Shown in pieces: positions 44,327 through 52,767 of a stretch of DNA of 64,000 bases. The notes beneath the pieces were generated by a model that saw nothing but the letters and a program-made list of their open reading frames with translations, was not told where the DNA came from and searched no databases. Both the position numbers and the translations under genes were made by a program. The first letter of the stretch is position 1; the number at the start of each line of letters is the position of its first letter. This stretch comes from an uncultured Pseudomonadota bacterium (GTDB taxonomy: Bacteria; Desulfobacterota; Desulfobulbia; Desulfobulbales; Desulfurivibrionaceae), in NCBI GenBank assembly GCA_937868185.1, contig CALMMG010000051.1, positions 1-64,000 on the forward strand, read 5' to 3'.

Positions 44327-46483
44327 ATGGTTACAATAGAAGAAATACTCGCCCGGGCCAGGGGCTACATGCCCGAGGAAGATCTTGGCCTTCTCAGCAA
44401 GGCCCATGCCTTTGCCAAAGACTTTTATTCTGGCAAGCATCGTCTTTCCGGCCAACCCTATCTGTACCACGCCCTCATGGTCACCGATATCCTGGCGACC
44501 ATGCGCCTTGATGTCCCCACCCTCTGTGCCGGTCTCCTGCACGGTGTTCTCAAGAAAGCCGAAAACCTTAAGGATACGGAAAAAATCCTCCGAGAAACCT
44601 TTGGCGATGATGTCACCACCATCGTCAAGGGCGCCACCAAAATCACCGATGTCCAGTTCAACAGTCACCTCGCTTACCAGGCAGAAAATATCCGGAAGAT
44701 GCTCCTGGCGATGTCTTCCGACATCCGGGTTTTACTGGTCAAACTGGCCGACCGGCTGCACGACATGCAATCCCTGCAGCATGTAGCACGCGAAAAACAA
44801 ATGGAATTTTCCCAGGAAACCATGGAGCTCTATGCCCCCCTGGCTAGCCGTCTGGGAATCGACTGGCTCAAACGGGAGTTGGAAGACCTTTCCTTCTCGT
44901 ATCTCCACCCTGAGGAATACGAGGATCTCGCCACCAAGGTCCACACCTCTCTGGCCGATAGGGAAACCTATGTCGACGAGGTCAAAGCGCTGCTCAACCA
45001 AAAACTGAGCGAGCATGGCCTTAAACAGTTCCGGGTGCTTGGCCGCCCCAAACACCTTTACAGCATCTACAAAAAACTTGTGGCCCAGAATATCCCCTTT
45101 GAGAGGGTATACGACAAGGTTGCCTTCAGGATTATCGTCCCTTCGGTCAAGGAATGCTACGAAGCGCTGGGAATCATCCATTCGCTGTGGCCACCGGTGG
45201 ACGGGCGCTTCAAAGATTTCATCAGCACCCCGAAAGGCAATATGTACCAGTCGCTGCACACCTCGGTGGTTGGTCTGCGCGGGGAGTTCATGGAAGTCCA
45301 GATCCGCACCGAGGAGATGGATCAGGTTGCCAAGGAAGGTATTGCCGCGCACTGGGCCTACAAGGAAGGCAAGGCGATCACCACAAAGGACGCCAAACTC
45401 TTCAAATGGCTCAAGCAGCTGGTGTACACTCTCCAGGAGCTTGAAGATCCCAGAGAATTTCTTGATGCGGTCAAAGGTGAACTCTACGAGGAAGAAATCT
45501 TTGTCCTGACCCCCACCGGCGAGGTAAAGGAATTTCCCAAGGGCAGCACCCCCATTGACTTTGCTTACAGCATCCATACCGAAGTGGGCAATCACTGTAC
45601 CGGCGCAAAGATTAACGGCCTCATTGCCCAGCTCAAAACCCAGCTCAAAAACGGCGATCTGGTCGAAATCCACACCTCGCCCAAACAAAGGCCGAACCGC
45701 TCCTGGCTCGGCCTTGTCAAAACCGCCCGGGCCAAAAGCCGGATTCGTCAGTGGCTCAACCAGGAAGAGAGAGAAAGGACCCTGCAAGTCGGTCGAGAAA
45801 TCTGCGAGCGTGAGCTGAAACGGAACAACCTCAGTCTCAAAAAACTGATCAAGACCGGTCATCTCAAGGAACTTCTCAAGACCATAGCCTGCAACTCCCT
45901 TGACGATCTCATGCGCCGTATCGGTTCGGGCAAAATGATGGTGCAAGCCCTCATTAAGGAGTTGCAGCCCCAGGAAATCCGAGACACCCTGCCGGAGGAT
46001 ATTGCTCAGGAGTCGATATCGCACAAGGGAGGGAAAAAGCGGGACAGGGACAATGTTATCCTGGTGAGCGGCGCGGACAATGTCCTCACCAAAATCAGCC
46101 ACTGCTGCATGCCGGTGCCAGGAGACGAAATAGTTGGCTTCATCACCTCAGGCCGAGGCATTTCCGTACATAAGGCCTCCTGCCCCAACCTCACGACCGC
46201 GGACCAGCAACGTCTTATCGCCGTCAGTTGGGCTGAGGACATCAAGTCCACCCACCGGGCTCAGATCCAGGTTATTGCCCGCGACCAAAAAGGATTACTG
46301 GCCTCGCTCAGCAATGCGATCAGCCACGACGACGCCAACATCCTTACCCTTGAAGCCACAACCTCAAGCGGCGGGATCGCCAAGATCTCCATAGTTGTTG
46401 AAATAAACAGCAGAGAACATCTCTTGCGCCTACTGCAGCATGTGCAACAGCTTGATGGCGTCCTGGAGGCCAGAAGAACCTGA
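44327..46483 (+). CDS. relA: RelA/SpoT family (p)ppGpp synthetase with degenerate hydrolase motif
   Basis: This 718-residue protein has the full long-RSH layout: an HD-type domain (about 25-190), a synthetase domain (about 235-350: VYDKVAFRIIVPSV, GRFKDFISTPKGNMYQSLHT), TGS (about 390-450), a helical part, and a C-terminal ACT domain (about 645-715). In the first domain the catalytic HD-x3-ED signature reads HGVLKKAEN, with Asp replaced by Gly and the acidic pair lost. Hydrolysis is therefore probably absent, as in E. coli RelA, while synthesis looks intact. A separate hydrolase would be needed elsewhere. Confidence 0.94.
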   Translation: MVTIEEILARARGYMPEEDLGLLSKAHAFAKDFYSGKHRLSGQPYLYHALMVTDILATMRLDVPTLCAGLLHGVLKKAENLKDTEKILRETFGDDVTTIVKGATKITDVQFNSHLAYQAENIRKMLLAMSSDIRVLLVKLADRLHDMQSLQHVAREKQMEFSQETMELYAPLASRLGIDWLKRELEDLSFSYLHPEEYEDLATKVHTSLADRETYVDEVKALLNQKLSEHGLKQFRVLGRPKHLYSIYKKLVAQNIPFERVYDKVAFRIIVPSVKECYEALGIIHSLWPPVDGRFKDFISTPKGNMYQSLHTSVVGLRGEFMEVQIRTEEMDQVAKEGIAAHWAYKEGKAITTKDAKLFKWLKQLVYTLQELEDPREFLDAVKGELYEEEIFVLTPTGEVKEFPKGSTPIDFAYSIHTEVGNHCTGAKINGLIAQLKTQLKNGDLVEIHTSPKQRPNRSWLGLVKTARAKSRIRQWLNQEERERTLQVGREICERELKRNNLSLKKLIKTGHLKELLKTIACNSLDDLMRRIGSGKMMVQALIKELQPQEIRDTLPEDIAQESISHKGGKKRDRDNVILVSGADNVLTKISHCCMPVPGDEIVGFITSGRGISVHKASCPNLTTADQQRLIAVSWAEDIKSTHRAQIQVIARDQKGLLASLSNAISHDDANILTLEATTSSGGIAKISIVVEINSREHLLRLLQHVQQLDGVLEARRT

Positions 46484-46550
46484 GCCAGGCAGGGAGGAGT
46501 CCGGAAGGAGATCGCCCGGATGCCGAGACTGCTGCCCCCTGGTGGCGTTT

Positions 46551-46590
46551 CAAAAAAAAAGCCCCAACTTCTTGCGCAGAAGCAGGGGCT
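46551..46590 (-). terminator. rho-independent terminator of rpmB
   Basis: On the minus strand AGCCCC, TG, CTTCT, loop, AGAAG, TT, GGGGCT is followed by nine T. It lies 24 bases after the rpmB stop and between convergent genes. Confidence 0.9.
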
Positions 46591-46613
46591 ATCAAAATCG
46601 ACTGCTCTAATGA

Positions 46614-46808
46614 TCAGGCAGGTTTCAGCACGGAGCCGGAACGGATACAACGGGTGCAAACACGAATATGCATACCATTACCACCGGAGGTAGCCATTCT
46701 AACACGCTGCAAATTCGGCAGCCAACGCCTTCTGTTCTTATTGTTGGCATGACTTACATTGTTACCGGTGGTCGGGCCTTTTCCACAAATCGCACATTTT
46801 TTAGACAT
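46614..46808 (-). CDS. rpmB: 50S ribosomal protein L28
   Basis: This 64-residue ribosomal protein has the zinc-binding L28 variant pattern [21 protein letters not shown] at the start and a late CTRCIRSG pair. A strong ribosome site (AAAGGAG) precedes the ATG. It has its own promoter (46909-46937) and terminator, so it is a single-gene unit convergent with relA. Confidence 0.97.
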   Translation of the reverse strand: MSKKCAICGKGPTTGNNVSHANNKNRRRWLPNLQRVRMATSGGNGMHIRVCTRCIRSGSVLKPA

Positions 46809-47262
46809 AAGAAAACTCCTTTAACAAACCGCGCCAGCGGGTATCTTGAAATCATTATCCCGAGACAGCCTAATTTTTTCCGGCTTAGTCCCTTTTCAAA
46901 GAGGAAAATGTATACACCGTCTCCCCTCACTTGACAAGTATTTTGTTCTCTTTTTTTATCCACCACGGGAAAAACGCAATTCGGAGAAAAAGGCCGGAAC
47001 AAACCCGAGAGAGTGGTGTCTTGTTATAACAGGGCAAAAGCCAATTTTCCCTGTTCCATCACCATCTGCGGCCTACAACCACGGCCCGCGTGCAGGCTAA
47101 AACACTCACCTTCTGGGGAGTTTTTTTATTGACAGCCCAAGGCAAACACGGGTAGAGATTACAGACAATTACCCAACGCGATTACATTGCAACTAATAGA
47201 CAGAATATTTTGTCTCTTTCTCATCCATTCAACTTAAAAATCACCTCGCACACAAGGCGCAT
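46809..47262. other. intergenic region between rpmB and resB
   Basis: A divergent gap of 454 bases. It contains the rpmB promoter (46909-46937, minus strand), a weak plus-strand hairpin with T run at 47104-47128, and a TTGACA box at 47129-47134 without a good -10 that may serve resB. No convincing small gene was seen. Confidence 0.5.
46909..46937 (-). promoter_or_regulatory. sigma-70 promoter of rpmB
   Basis: On the minus strand TTGTCA (46932-46937), 17 bases, TATACA (46909-46914), about 100 bases before the rpmB start. Confidence 0.65.
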
Positions 47263-48621
47263 ATGAAAAAAACAGACAACATGGTGTGGCGCTTTTTCGC
47301 ATCCGTCAGGCTTGCCCTTTTTTCCCTGCTGATCCTGGCCACTACCTCTATTATCGGCACGCTTATTCCACAAAAGAATCCGCCTGAATTTTACATCGAG
47401 GCCTTTGGCCAGCGCACCGCCCAGTTTTTCCAGATGCTCGATGTGCCGAACATGTATAATTCCTGGTGGTTTATCAGCCTGCTCCTTTTGTTTAGCATCA
47501 ACCTCATCGTCTGCACCATCGACCGTCTGCCCAACGTCTGGCAGATGGTGGTGATGAACAACCTCGATACCGACCCTGAACGACTGGAAAAGATGCCGCA
47601 GCGCCAAGTGTTCCATGCCTCTGGGGATGCCGTTGCCCTTGCGGAAATCGCTACCACCCTGCTTGCAAAAAACGGCTGGAAACCACAGCGCGAAGACAAA
47701 CCGACCGGCGCGCTCCTCTTTTCCCAAAAACAGGCTTGGAGCCGCCTGGGTGTATATGCGGTCCACCTGAGCATCCTCGTAATTTTCACAGGAGCCATCA
47801 TTGGATCCTTGCTCGGGTTCAAGGCCGGCGTCATGATCCCTGAAGGAAGCGGCACCGACACCGTCTACGAAACCGGCACCGAAAAGCCGATCTCTCTTGG
47901 CTTTACCGTACAATGCGACGATTTCAACGTTTCATTTTACGCAGACGGAACAACACCGAAAGAATTCCGCTCCAAACTCAAAATTATTGACAGCACGGCC
48001 AAGGTGCCGCCTCCAGCTAAGGATATCATTGTCAACGATCCTCTCGACTACAAGGGGATCACCTTCTACCAGTCCAGCTACGAACCCATGCAGGGCTTCA
48101 ACGTGGTCATCACCAACAAAGCCACCAAAGCCAGCCAGTCCTTCCAAATCCCCTTTGGCCAAAAAATTAGCTGGACTGAAGGCGGCATCGACTTCGGGGT
48201 AATCAACCAGGAAGTTCGCAGTCGGATGGGAGATATCAACAAGTTGAAGGTATGGTTTTCCGATGGACAGGGCGACCCCAACATCTTCTGGATGGACAAC
48301 AACGCAACCCAGACCATTTCAAGTCCGACAGCGACATATGACTTCCAGGCAAGCCAGGTGTACGCCACCGGCCTTCAGGTAGCAAAAGATCCTGGCGTCT
48401 GGACCGTCTATGCCGGGTGCGCCCTCATGCTGATAGGCCTCTACGTTGCCTTCTTTCTTTCGCACCGGAGAGTTTGGGTATATATTGTCCGAGAAGAGAT
48501 TCCGGACCGTTGCCGGATATTGGTTTGCGGCGCCAGCAGTAAAAACAAAATTGCCTTTGAAAAAGAATTTAACGCCCTTGTCGAGTGTTTCACACACGAC
48601 TCCACGTTTCAAAACGCTTAA
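47263..48621 (+). CDS. resB: ResB/Ccs1-type cytochrome c biogenesis protein
   Basis: This 452-residue membrane protein is one half of the system II haem ligation machinery. Helices lie near residues 10-30 (SVRLALFSLLILATTSIIGTLIP), 65-85 (WWFISLLLLFSINLIVCTI) and 160-185. A large periplasmic domain follows (about 190-370), with FYQSSYEP, and then a last helix (VYAGCALMLIGLYVAFFLSHRRVWV). The pairing with ccsA 10 bases downstream and the multihaem cytochrome genes after that fit haem attachment to those cytochromes. Confidence 0.94.
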   Translation: MKKTDNMVWRFFASVRLALFSLLILATTSIIGTLIPQKNPPEFYIEAFGQRTAQFFQMLDVPNMYNSWWFISLLLLFSINLIVCTIDRLPNVWQMVVMNNLDTDPERLEKMPQRQVFHASGDAVALAEIATTLLAKNGWKPQREDKPTGALLFSQKQAWSRLGVYAVHLSILVIFTGAIIGSLLGFKAGVMIPEGSGTDTVYETGTEKPISLGFTVQCDDFNVSFYADGTTPKEFRSKLKIIDSTAKVPPPAKDIIVNDPLDYKGITFYQSSYEPMQGFNVVITNKATKASQSFQIPFGQKISWTEGGIDFGVINQEVRSRMGDINKLKVWFSDGQGDPNIFWMDNNATQTISSPTATYDFQASQVYATGLQVAKDPGVWTVYAGCALMLIGLYVAFFLSHRRVWVYIVREEIPDRCRILVCGASSKNKIAFEKEFNALVECFTHDSTFQNA

Positions 48622-48630
48622 GGACCTGCC

Positions 48631-49476
48631 ATGAACAGTTCGCAACTATTGGGCATAACAACGCTTGCCTATCTTCTTTCCGCCATTCTTTACATTGCAA
48701 TCTTTGTCTTTCGGGCAAAAAAACTCGGCCTTTTTGCCACAGTGATCACGGCCTGCGCCTTTTTGATCAACACCGCAGGCATTGGCTTACGCTGGTATGA
48801 ATCGTATCAAGTGGGCATCGGCTACGCGCCGCTTTCCAACATGTACGAGTCCCTAGTATTCTTCGCTTGGGCCATTGCCATTTTCTACTTAGGCCTTGAG
48901 TGGAAGTACAAGAACAGAGTTCTCGGCGCATTTTCCATGCCCTTTGCCTGCCTGAGCATGGCCTACGCTTCATTGTCCCCTCAGTTCGGCAAAGAAATCA
49001 AGCCCTTGATCCCGGCTCTGCAAAGCAACTGGCTTATCGCCCACGTTATCACCTGCTTTGTTGGCTATGCCGCCTTTGCGGTGGCAAGCGGCATGGGCAT
49101 CATGTACCTGCTCAAGGACCGGAAAACGAACGAGACTCCCGGCTCCCTCCTTGCCTCTCTACCCGACCTCAGGGTCATTGACGATATCATCCACAAAACC
49201 TTGGTTTTCGGTTTTCTCTGGCTCACCGCCGGGATCATCACCGGTGCCGTCTGGGCCAACGCCGCTTGGGGCACCTACTGGAGCTGGGATCCGAAAGAAA
49301 CCTGGTCGCTGATCACCTGGTTTATCTATGCGGCAACCCTCCATGCCAGATTCACCAGAGGATGGGGAGGGCGACGCATCGCCTGGCTGGCTGTACTCGG
49401 CTTCCTTTCGGTGATCTTCACCTACTATGGCGTCAACTTCCTGCTTTCCGGCCTGCACAGTTACGGCGGCAGTTGA
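48631..49476 (+). CDS. ccsA: CcsA/ResC-type haem exporter and ligase
   Basis: This 281-residue membrane protein has about eight helices and the haem-handling WWD motif WGTYWSWDPKETWSLITWF (residues about 213-231), with conserved His residues in flanking helices (LIAHVITCF and ATLHAR). It forms the cytochrome c synthetase with ResB. It is directly downstream of resB, and the trihaem cytochrome gene follows 156 bases later with its own promoter. Confidence 0.95.
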   Translation: MNSSQLLGITTLAYLLSAILYIAIFVFRAKKLGLFATVITACAFLINTAGIGLRWYESYQVGIGYAPLSNMYESLVFFAWAIAIFYLGLEWKYKNRVLGAFSMPFACLSMAYASLSPQFGKEIKPLIPALQSNWLIAHVITCFVGYAAFAVASGMGIMYLLKDRKTNETPGSLLASLPDLRVIDDIIHKTLVFGFLWLTAGIITGAVWANAAWGTYWSWDPKETWSLITWFIYAATLHARFTRGWGGRRIAWLAVLGFLSVIFTYYGVNFLLSGLHSYGGS

Positions 49477-49531
49477 ACTAATCCGCTAGCCACTTGGAAC
49501 AAACCGGCTGAATCTAAAATATTCTTCCTGC

Positions 49532-49561
49532 TTGACAAGGCTTGGCAAGTGGGTTTATAAA
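49532..49561 (+). promoter_or_regulatory. sigma-70 promoter of the first trihaem cytochrome gene
   Basis: TTGACA at 49532-49537, 18 bases, TATAAA at 49556-49561, about 70 bases before the ATG. Both boxes are near consensus, suggesting high expression. Confidence 0.75.
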
Positions 49562-49632
49562 ACAACATTTGTAAGTGAATGGGGATTCATAAACCCATTT
49601 TTATAAACCAACTGTATTAAGGGAGAAGACCA

Positions 49633-49932
49633 ATGAAGAAATCCATTATCTGTTCCGCAGCCTTCGCGCTTGTTTTCGGCTTTGCCGTTGCAGGCTCCGC
49701 TCTTGCCGCAGACAAGGGCCCGGCCGAGATCACCCTGAAGACCGATGCAGCCAAGAAACCCGCTGTATTCCCCCATGCCAAGCATCAGGCTAAGCAGGAT
49801 TGCGATTCTTGCCACAAGAACGCAAACTTCCCGGCTGACAAGAAATGGGACATGAAGAAAGGCCATGGCCTGTGCCAGGATTGCCACAAAGCCAAAGGCG
49901 GCCCGACCAAGTGCCCAGATTGCCACAAATAA
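49633..49932 (+). CDS. periplasmic trihaem cytochrome c7-type protein
   Basis: This 99-residue protein has a signal peptide (cleaved after ALA, residue 25) and a mature part of about 74 residues with three haem sites, CDSCH, CQDCH and CPDCH. Additional His residues (FPHAKHQ and KKGHG) serve as distal ligands. This spacing is that of the cytochrome c7/c3 family (PpcA-like, one haem fewer than c3). Such proteins shuttle low-potential electrons in the periplasm. GGGAG precedes the ATG. A near-identical paralogue follows. Confidence 0.93.
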   Translation: MKKSIICSAAFALVFGFAVAGSALAADKGPAEITLKTDAAKKPAVFPHAKHQAKQDCDSCHKNANFPADKKWDMKKGHGLCQDCHKAKGGPTKCPDCHK

Positions 49933-49949
49933 TTCTCGCTTCATAAAAC

Positions 49950-50003
49950 AAAAAAGCTGCTCACTTGAGTCTCGTTTGAGTCTCGCTTGAGCAGCTTTTT
50001 TTA
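49950..50003 (+). terminator. terminator after the first trihaem cytochrome gene
   Basis: A 13-base stem (AAAAAGCTGCTCA with its complement), a 24-base loop that itself contains TTGAGTCTCG twice, and a run of T. Confidence 0.85.
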
Positions 50004-50058
50004 TGTCGATTGTTACAAATAACATTGGCCTTGACTGACTATAGCCACCCCACCGACT

Positions 50059-50343
50059 ATGAAATACTTTGCCCTAGTACTCGCATGCCTGCTGATTTTC
50101 ATGGACACGCCTGCCCAAGCTTCGCCACCGGCCGAAATGACCCTAAAGACCAACACCGCCAAGAAACCCGCCGTATTTCCCCATGCCAAGCATCAGGCCA
50201 AAAATGAATGTGATGCCTGCCACAAGGACGCAAACTTTCCAACAGACAAGAACTGGGACATAAAGAAAGGCCACGCCCTCTGCCTGGGTTGTCACAAAGC
50301 CAAGAATCAGGGGGCAGTTAAATGTGACGGCTGTCACAAATAA
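50059..50343 (+). CDS. second trihaem cytochrome c7-type protein (tandem paralogue)
   Basis: This 94-residue protein is a clear duplicate of its neighbour: the central block (TAKKPAVFPHAKHQAK) is almost unchanged and the haem sites are CDACH, CLGCH and CDGCH. The signal peptide (residues 1-21, ending AQA) is different. No good ribosome site precedes the ATG, and a terminator separates it from the first copy, so it may be expressed less. Divergence is greatest in the signal peptide and the loop before the last haem. Confidence 0.9.
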   Translation: MKYFALVLACLLIFMDTPAQASPPAEMTLKTNTAKKPAVFPHAKHQAKNECDACHKDANFPTDKNWDIKKGHALCLGCHKAKNQGAVKCDGCHK

Positions 50344-50364
50344 GCGGACTGGCTTCATGGACAT

Positions 50365-50398
50365 AAAAAAAGGTTGCTCAAGCGAGCAACCTTTTTTT
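50365..50398 (+). terminator. terminator after the second trihaem cytochrome gene
   Basis: A 13-base stem (AAAAAGGTTGCTC with its complement), loop AAGC and seven T. Confidence 0.9.
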
Positions 50399-50551
50399 AA
50401 ACTTTACGCTACCCCCTGCAACCAAGGGTCAATCACCAGTCTGTTTTCCCTCAACTGGTCGCTCACTCCTGATCACAGCATTTATGGCGACATCCTACCG
50501 TTTTTTTGTGCAAGGGGAAACCCCACCCCAATTAACTCGTCGAACTTCACC

Positions 50552-50788
50552 TCAAAACATCGCCTCCGGCTCAACCCCATTCCCTTGCTTTGCCAAGGAG
50601 ATCACACTACAAATGGCGGCAATGGCAGAAAACGGCCCCAAGAGAAGAAACAGGGCAAAGGTCACAACTCCCCAGAAACCCTCACTGACCTGCTGAAAAG
50701 AAACCTTGACCGGATCGCTTCCCGCAGCTTCACCCACACCCACTGTACCGATACTGATTTTATCCAAAAACTGCGTAATAGTAGTCAT
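50552..50788 (-). CDS. small single-helix membrane protein of the nrfD-merR unit
   Basis: I do not recognise a family. The 78-residue product has one strong hydrophobic helix (FWGVVTFALFLLLGPFSAIAAICSVISLA, near residues 38-66) preceded by a polar N-terminus. GAGGAG precedes the ATG by 8 bases, so the gene looks real. It lies 38 bases after the first MerR gene, itself downstream of the first NrfD gene, all on the minus strand. It may be a small accessory subunit of the membrane complex (inference). Confidence 0.65.
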   Translation of the reverse strand: MTTITQFLDKISIGTVGVGEAAGSDPVKVSFQQVSEGFWGVVTFALFLLLGPFSAIAAICSVISLAKQGNGVEPEAMF

Positions 50789-50826
50789 TGTCGTTCTCCT
50801 CGTTAAAAAATAGCCGCGTCCATTAA

Positions 50827-51180
50827 TCAGGCGGCAACATCCCCCGACCTCTGTTCCACGCTAATCTTTCTGGGAACAAGTCCACTGGACATAAAAGCGG
50901 TGCATTGCTTTCTTTTCTCAAAGGGACAATCGGCAATATTCCAGCAGGGGGTATACTGCAGCAGTTTTTTGATCGCGGCGATACTAATTCCATGCTCATG
51001 GATCATGTCACGCAGGCACTGAATCCACTTGATGTCATCCATGGTGTAGTAGCGCCACTGACCGTTTCGTAACGGCGTGATTAGATTTTCTTTTTCATAA
51101 ATCCTCAGGGTCCGCGGATGCACTTCAAGCATTTTCGCCGCGGTTCCTATGGTGAAGATTGCCTTGTTGTCAGATATCAT
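50827..51180 (-). CDS. MerR-type regulator with cysteine-rich tail (copy 1)
   Basis: This 117-residue regulator has the MerR winged helix (FTIGTAAKMLEVHPRTLRIYEKENLITPLRNGQWRYYTMDDI, residues 9-50), followed by a short coiled part with a conserved WIQCLRDMIHEHGISI. The Cys cluster tail reads PCWNIADCP then KRKQC. A paralogue with the same tail pattern lies at 57628, also next to an NrfD gene. The cysteines could bind metal or an FeS cluster. It is 91 bases downstream of NrfD copy 1 and probably autoregulates the unit. Confidence 0.88.
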   Translation of the reverse strand: MISDNKAIFTIGTAAKMLEVHPRTLRIYEKENLITPLRNGQWRYYTMDDIKWIQCLRDMIHEHGISIAAIKKLLQYTPCWNIADCPFEKRKQCTAFMSSGLVPRKISVEQRSGDVAA

Positions 51181-51271
51181 AATCTCTACTCCGGTTTGAG
51201 CTTCCTGCGGGCCAAAGAAACCACCCGCAAGAAGCTCATTGATCTTTACCTAGCCTCGCATGGGGCAGTTA

Positions 51272-52453
51272 TCAATGATGACCGGGCCTGAAGGCCTTAC
51301 CAAAAAACCGCTCGCCAAGCAGGAAGCCAAGACCAATAAGACCGAAACCACCGAGGGCGATCAGAAACTCAGCGACAGAGGGGATATAAGAAAGATAAGT
51401 CGGCAGCGCATCCCAACCGTCATAGATCGGCACGATCTGACCGGCAACAACGAGGTCATAGCGCTGAAAGTAGGCTCCGACCAAAACCATAAGGGCCGCT
51501 GCAGCCAAGGCCTGCTGGCTCTTCATCCGGGACAGAGTCAAGATAACGATGGGAGCAAGCATACCGATCACGGTCTCAAACACCCAAAAATTCATGGAGA
51601 GCGGTCCCTGGATCAAGCTCAGCGCAGCAAGACGAGCCTCTTCGGTACCACCGGCGAAAGCGGCGATGAATTTCCAGGTCGTGGCAATGACCAGCAGAAC
51701 GAGGGTGCTGAACATAACCTTGCCGGCACCTTGAAGACCTTCACGGGTGAGTTGGCTCATTTCTTCGCCACGCATCTTATAGGCCCAGTTGCTGAACAGG
51801 ATGATCGCGGCAGAACCGGTCATCACAGCCGAGGCAAGAAAATACACCGGCAACTGAGAACCGTACCAGAAAGGACGAGAGGAAAGAGTTGCGAACACTG
51901 CGCCCAGATTGGTGTTTGCGGCAAGCTCAGCCAGAGCCCCAAGCACGCCAAGAGTAACGGCCATGGAGTATTTCTTGGTCAGGATCAGGTAAAACTCAAC
52001 AAACATGAAACCAACGGCCATACTGTACAGCGTTCCCATCCACCAGATGTTGGAGGTCAGGTTCGGGGAGAGCATGTTGTAGAGAAGCATGCGGTGGGGA
52101 TTTTCAAGTTCAAGACCGATAATAAGGAACCCGCCGAAAATGACCACGATGGAAAGATATACCATACGGTTGGCAAGCGCGGTCAGGCGGTTATGCCCAA
52201 AGATATGGCTCAAAACAGCAAGAAGGCACAGCCCCGTGGAAATGATGGCGAAATAAGCATAGTTCGCGATCAGAATACCCCAGGGCATTTCCCTGGTGTT
52301 GGCAAAGGCATGTTCATGGCCAACGACCTGGGCATACAGACCGGCACCGATACCAACAAGGGCCAAGACCGCGCAGAGGATGGTGGCTTTGGTCACGGTC
52401 GGGGTAGCGACCTTTTCCTCTGCCATCTCAGCGATTGAGAATGTGTTCAACAT
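51272..52453 (-). CDS. NrfD/PsrC-family quinone-interacting membrane subunit (copy 1)
   Basis: This 393-residue protein has about ten hydrophobic helices. NrfD proteins exchange electrons or protons with menaquinone and pair with periplasmic FeS proteins. Conserved features include WGILIANYAYFAIISTGLCLL, LELENPHRMLLYNMLSPNLTSNIWWMG and FNPH-like loop residues. The N-terminal loop VVGHEHAF matches the second copy at 58094 (AGHEHTF). GGGAGG lies before the ATG. A sigma-54 promoter lies 300 bases upstream. The twin-arginine FeS and trihaem cytochrome genes are 1.1 kb upstream on the same strand; the set resembles the DsrJ-DsrO-DsrP part of the Dsr complex. Confidence 0.9.
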   Translation of the reverse strand: MLNTFSIAEMAEEKVATPTVTKATILCAVLALVGIGAGLYAQVVGHEHAFANTREMPWGILIANYAYFAIISTGLCLLAVLSHIFGHNRLTALANRMVYLSIVVIFGGFLIIGLELENPHRMLLYNMLSPNLTSNIWWMGTLYSMAVGFMFVEFYLILTKKYSMAVTLGVLGALAELAANTNLGAVFATLSSRPFWYGSQLPVYFLASAVMTGSAAIILFSNWAYKMRGEEMSQLTREGLQGAGKVMFSTLVLLVIATTWKFIAAFAGGTEEARLAALSLIQGPLSMNFWVFETVIGMLAPIVILTLSRMKSQQALAAAALMVLVGAYFQRYDLVVAGQIVPIYDGWDALPTYLSYIPSVAEFLIALGGFGLIGLGFLLGERFFGKAFRPGHH

Positions 52454-52506
52454 GATTTTTCCTCCCTAAGATTTTTTCGTACAGATTAACAGTTAGTTTT
52501 CAACTC

Positions 52507-52531
52507 ACTCCCGGCCAGGGAGTTATTTTTT
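52507..52531 (+). terminator. plus-strand hairpin with T run, opposite to nrfD
   Basis: ACTCCC, loop GGCCA, GGGAGT, then TATTTTTT. It points against all the genes around it, so it could end an antisense transcript or be chance. Confidence 0.35.
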
Positions 52532-52751
52532 CCACAAGTTTCTTTTATTTTTCAATTTCAGCCTGCCCTCAAGCAGTTGCTGATATTTTCTGGAGCAAGG
52601 TCTACTTTTTCCGGGCCGCCACCCGATGATTGAGGAGTTTTTCCTCTCCAGAATATTTCCCAACCTCTCCCCGGCCACCTCCTTTTCTGTGCATACGCTT
52701 ATTCGGCAATGGGCTTTTCCCGCGCAACATGCCTTGTTGATCACAGTATAA

Positions 52752-52767
52752 AGCAAGGTACATGCCA
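52752..52767 (-). promoter_or_regulatory. sigma-54 (RpoN) promoter of nrfD copy 1
   Basis: On the minus strand TGGCATG, four bases, TTGCT: one mismatch to TGGCACG-N4-TTGCW and correct GG-N10-GC spacing. Start expected near 52741, giving a leader of about 290 bases. The PAS-rich sigma-54 activator at 55143 is the nearest candidate regulator. Confidence 0.72.

Noticed and set aside
51260-52438. 392-codon open frame opposite nrfD copy 1
   Set aside because: Complement of a membrane-protein gene; Lys/Gly/His-rich product without resemblance to known families and without a ribosome site.
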